Below, one piece after another: positions 61,717 to 64,000 of a DNA stretch of 64,000 nucleotides. The stretch is taken from NCBI RefSeq assembly GCF_006346315.1, contig NZ_VDMR01000004.1, forward strand, positions 1 to 64,000, read 5' to 3'. The notes beneath the pieces were generated by a model. It had not been told where the DNA came from. It made no database searches and saw nothing but the letters and a program-made list of their open reading frames with translations. Each line of letters begins with the position of its first letter. Within the stretch, counting starts at the first letter, position 1. The position numbers and the translations under genes are program-made. Source of the DNA: Nocardioides litoris (GTDB lineage Bacteria > Actinomycetota > Actinomycetes > Propionibacteriales > Nocardioidaceae).

Positions 61717-63425
61717 CAGGACTGGCCCGGCTTCTGGCGGTGGAGCGGCACGAAGGCCTCCTTGACGAGGTTGGTCGACGCGAGCGTCACGAACGAGCGG
61801 CTCCAGCGGATCGAGGTGCCGCGGTCGGCCCGGTCCCCGATGACGAACCAGTCCATCTGGGCCCGCTTGGCGTTGAGGTCGAGCACCGAGTACCCGTGGT
61901 CGTCGAAGTTGAGGTACTTGATGTGCCGGTTGTTGGCCAGGATGGTCTGCTCGACCGCGGTGCTGGTCGTGTGGGCCGGGGTGCCGGTGATGTCCTTGAG
62001 GTTGTTCGACGTCACCGAGGTGCACACGAACTCGACCGCGCCGGTGCCGCCGAGCGGGTAGTTGCCGGCGTCGTAGGGCACCTCGGCGGCCCACCCGGAG
62101 TGGATGTCGCCGGTGACGAACAGCGCGTTCTGCACGTGGTGGTCCTTGATGTGGCGCAGCACCTCGGCCCGGTCGGCGGTGTAGCCGTCCCACTGGTCGA
62201 CGTTGTAGGGCACGCCGTCCGCCGGCAGCAGCCCGGTGACCTCGTTGACCGCGCCGACGATCGCCGACGGCAGCTGGGCGAAGGTGACGGGTGAGATCAT
62301 CACCGGGTTGCCGATGACCTTCCAGAACGGCGCGGGCCGCGACAGCGACTGCTTGAGCCAGCGCATCTGCGCGTCGCCGGTGATGGTGGCGGCGGGGTCG
62401 TTGATCTCGCGTGCCGCCGTCGGCCCGCTCGGCTGCCGGGTCCGGTAGGTGCGCAGGTCGAGCATGCTGATCTCGGCCAGCCGACCGAACGTGAGCCGGC
62501 GGAAGAGCCGGTCGCCGTCGCCAAGCCGTGCGGTGCCGTCCATCCGCACCGGCATCCACTCGTCGTATGCGCGGTGGGCGCGGGCCCGGCGACGGAGGTA
62601 GTCGCCCTCGGCCGCCTGGTGGTTCTCCGCGCCGCCGCGCCACTGGTCGTTGGTGACCTCGTGGTCGTCCCAGGTGATCACCCACGGGTACTTCGCGTGC
62701 AGCGCCTGCAGGTCGGGATCGGTCTTGTACTGCGCGTGGCGGCGGCGGTGGTCCTCGAGCGAGACCATCTCGCGGGCCGGGTCGTGGCGGCGGATGTCGC
62801 GGTCGGACTGGCCGTAGCCGTACTCGCCCGGTGCGTACTCGTAGAGGTAGTCGCCCAGGTGCAGCACGGCGTGCAGGTCGTTGCGCGCGGCCAGGCCGCG
62901 GTAGGCCGCGAAGTAGCCCGCCTGCCAGTTGGTGCACGACACGACCCCGAAGCGCAGGTTGGTCGGGCGGGCCTTGGCTGCCGGGGCGGTGCGGGTGCGG
63001 CCGACGCGGCTGCGGGCGCCGCGATAGGTGAAGCGGTAGTAGTACCAGGTGGCCGGCTTCAGCCCGGTCACGTCGAGCTTGACGGTATGGTCGCGGTGGG
63101 CGCCGGTGACCACCTGGCCGCGGCGGACGACGCGACGGAAGTCCTTGCGGGTCGAGACCTCCCACCGCACGCGTGCCGCGGGCCCCGTGCCGGAGCCCGG
63201 GGTGGCGGCCGCGGTCGGGGTCACCCGGGTCCACAGCACGACCCGGTCGGGCATCGGGTCGCCGGAAGCGACGCCGTGGCGGAAGAAGCGGGCGCCCGCT
63301 CCAGCGGCGTCGGCCGGCGTCGCGTCGACGGTCGTGGCGAGGGTGGTGAGGGCAGCGCCGGCCGAGCCGGTCGCGAGGACCGTACGGCGGCGTACGCCGG
63401 TGGTGGCGCCGGTGGTGGTGGTCAC
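61716..63425 (-). CDS. phoD: Tat-exported alkaline phosphatase D (PhoD)
   Basis: 569 residues, GTG at 63425. Twin-arginine signal VRRRTVLATGSAGAALTTL; N-terminal beta-sandwich with FRHGVASGDPMPDRVVLWTRVTP; catalytic domain: VVSCTNWQAGYFAAYRGLA, LHLGDYLYEYAPGEYG (Asp), VITWDDHEVTNDQW (Asp-Asp-His), FVTGDIHSGWAAEVP (Asp, His). Ca2+/Fe3+ phosphodiesterase releasing phosphate from esters and teichoic acids. A GTTCACCCGGA half-site that resembles a PHO-box unit lies at 63485-63495 in the 97-base gap before lexA. Confidence 0.94.
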   Translation of the reverse strand: MTTTTGATTGVRRRTVLATGSAGAALTTLATTVDATPADAAGAGARFFRHGVASGDPMPDRVVLWTRVTPTAAATPGSGTGPAARVRWEVSTRKDFRRVVRRGQVVTGAHRDHTVKLDVTGLKPATWYYYRFTYRGARSRVGRTRTAPAAKARPTNLRFGVVSCTNWQAGYFAAYRGLAARNDLHAVLHLGDYLYEYAPGEYGYGQSDRDIRRHDPAREMVSLEDHRRRHAQYKTDPDLQALHAKYPWVITWDDHEVTNDQWRGGAENHQAAEGDYLRRRARAHRAYDEWMPVRMDGTARLGDGDRLFRRLTFGRLAEISMLDLRTYRTRQPSGPTAAREINDPAATITGDAQMRWLKQSLSRPAPFWKVIGNPVMISPVTFAQLPSAIVGAVNEVTGLLPADGVPYNVDQWDGYTADRAEVLRHIKDHHVQNALFVTGDIHSGWAAEVPYDAGNYPLGGTGAVEFVCTSVTSNNLKDITGTPAHTTSTAVEQTILANNRHIKYLNFDDHGYSVLDLNAKRAQMDWFVIGDRADRGTSIRWSRSFVTLASTNLVKEAFVPLHRQKPGQS

Positions 63426-63522
63426 GCCAGGCCCAACGAGCCGGACCGCGCCGGGTGATGCCCCGGTCGGTCCGGTCGCCGACTGTTCACCCGGAGTACG
63501 CCGGAGCCGTGACCTGGGTCGC

Positions 63523-64000
63523 TCAGACCTTGCGGAGCACCGCGGTGACGACGCCGAGGATCGTGGCGTGGGTGCCGTCGATGGGGTCGAAGGCGGGGTT
63601 GTGGGGCAGCAGCCAGACCTGGCCGTCCTTGCGCTGCAGGGTCTTGACCGTCGCCTCGCCGTCGATCATGGCCGCCACGATCTCGCCGTTGCTGGCGGTC
63701 TGCTCCTGCCGGACCACGACGTAGTCGCCGTCGCAGATCGCGGCCTCGATCATCGACTCCCCGGAGACCTCGAGCAGGAACAGCTGGCCGTCGCCGACCA
63801 GCTGCTGCGGCAGCGGGAAGACGGCCTCGAGGTTCTGCTCGGCCAGGATCGGCCCACCGGCGGCGATGCGGCCGAGCAGGGGCACGTTGACCGGGGGCAC
63901 GGCGACGTCACCGATGCCGGTCTCGTCGTAGGAGGTCTCCTCGGCGCTGCTGATCGAGCGTCGGGCCGCCATCACCTCGGGCAGGAACACCTCGAGCGCG
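63523..64000 (-). CDS. lexA: LexA repressor, C-terminal part (5' end beyond the window)
   Basis: The frame is open to the window edge; about 159 residues are visible. The S24 self-cleavage domain is intact: cleavage site [13 protein letters not shown] (Ala-Gly), Ser nucleophile in [20 protein letters not shown] and Lys in [20 protein letters not shown]. The N-terminal DNA-binding domain lies outside. RecA-stimulated autocleavage would induce the SOS regulon. Confidence 0.95.
   Translation of the reverse strand, partial: ALEVFLPEVMAARRSISSAEETSYDETGIGDVAVPPVNVPLLGRIAAGGPILAEQNLEAVFPLPQQLVGDGQLFLLEVSGESMIEAAICDGDYVVVRQEQTASNGEIVAAMIDGEATVKTLQRKDGQVWLLPHNPAFDPIDGTHATILGVVTAVLRKV

Overview
The window is 64 kb of very GC-rich DNA, roughly 70 to 75 percent G+C by eye. 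Genes are densely packed, with many GTG starts and many 4-base ATGA/GTGA overlaps. Gene content and gene order indicate a high-GC actinobacterium, most likely a member of the Nocardioidaceae (Nocardioides-like). That placement is inferred from protein character and synteny, not from a search. I saw no insertion sequence, phage, CRISPR array, rRNA or replication origin. There is one tRNA gene, tRNA-Ala(CGC).

Layout. 1-6466: a cell-envelope and phosphate cluster. It holds the end of a membrane-anchored protein, a large secreted and anchored protein, a sortase-fold protein that has lost its catalytic residues, PstS with Ig-like domains, and PstB. 6447-13011: a small Zn-ribbon-like protein, an XRE-HTH/helical-repeat protein, an M28 peptidase, an AI-2E family permease, two hypothetical genes and tRNA-Ala. 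13162-21332: an ECF-type sigma factor with a membrane partner, a siderophore-interacting protein, a TetR/SDR divergent pair, a SNF2 helicase with a structured leader, a secreted hydrolase and a PPOX protein. 21445-31069: the conserved actinobacterial block pmt <-> rsmI, tatD, rpfB, rsmA, ispE, followed by a Uup-like ABC-F gene. 31145-34017: a divergent MarR/tam pair, a VOC protein, a CsoR-like protein without copper ligands, a DUF4442 thioesterase and a small membrane protein.

34105-55147: the gluABCD glutamate-type ABC transporter on the minus strand, then miaB, a tightly coupled minus-strand operon of five small genes, miaA, accessory genes (AraC-DinB, RibD-like, MFS, SDR, Ggt), dapF, an SDR, a VWA/HTH pair, a small kinase, a fused MFS/spermidine-synthase and hflX. 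The order miaB-miaA-dapF-hflX-(DinG helicase)-lexA is an actinobacterial backbone arrangement and supports these calls. 55214-64000: a Tat-exported TIM-barrel protein, a DinG-type helicase, a secreted zinc metalloprotease, two Tat-exported phosphatases (alkaline phosphatase-like and PhoD) and the 3' part of lexA.

The genes give a housekeeping core: tRNA isopentenylation and methylthiolation, rRNA methylation, the MEP pathway, lysine/peptidoglycan DAP synthesis, ribosome GTPases and the SOS repressor. Accessory envelope and phosphate functions sit around this core. The most unusual points are: the pseudo-sortase in the phosphate cluster; the five-gene overlapping operon with an MT0933-type antitoxin-like protein and a NUDIX enzyme; the ligand-less CsoR-like protein; long perfect palindromes, some of which contain gene stop codons; and at least twelve genes with a TANNNT hexamer 6-8 bases before the start codon, suggesting leaderless transcription.
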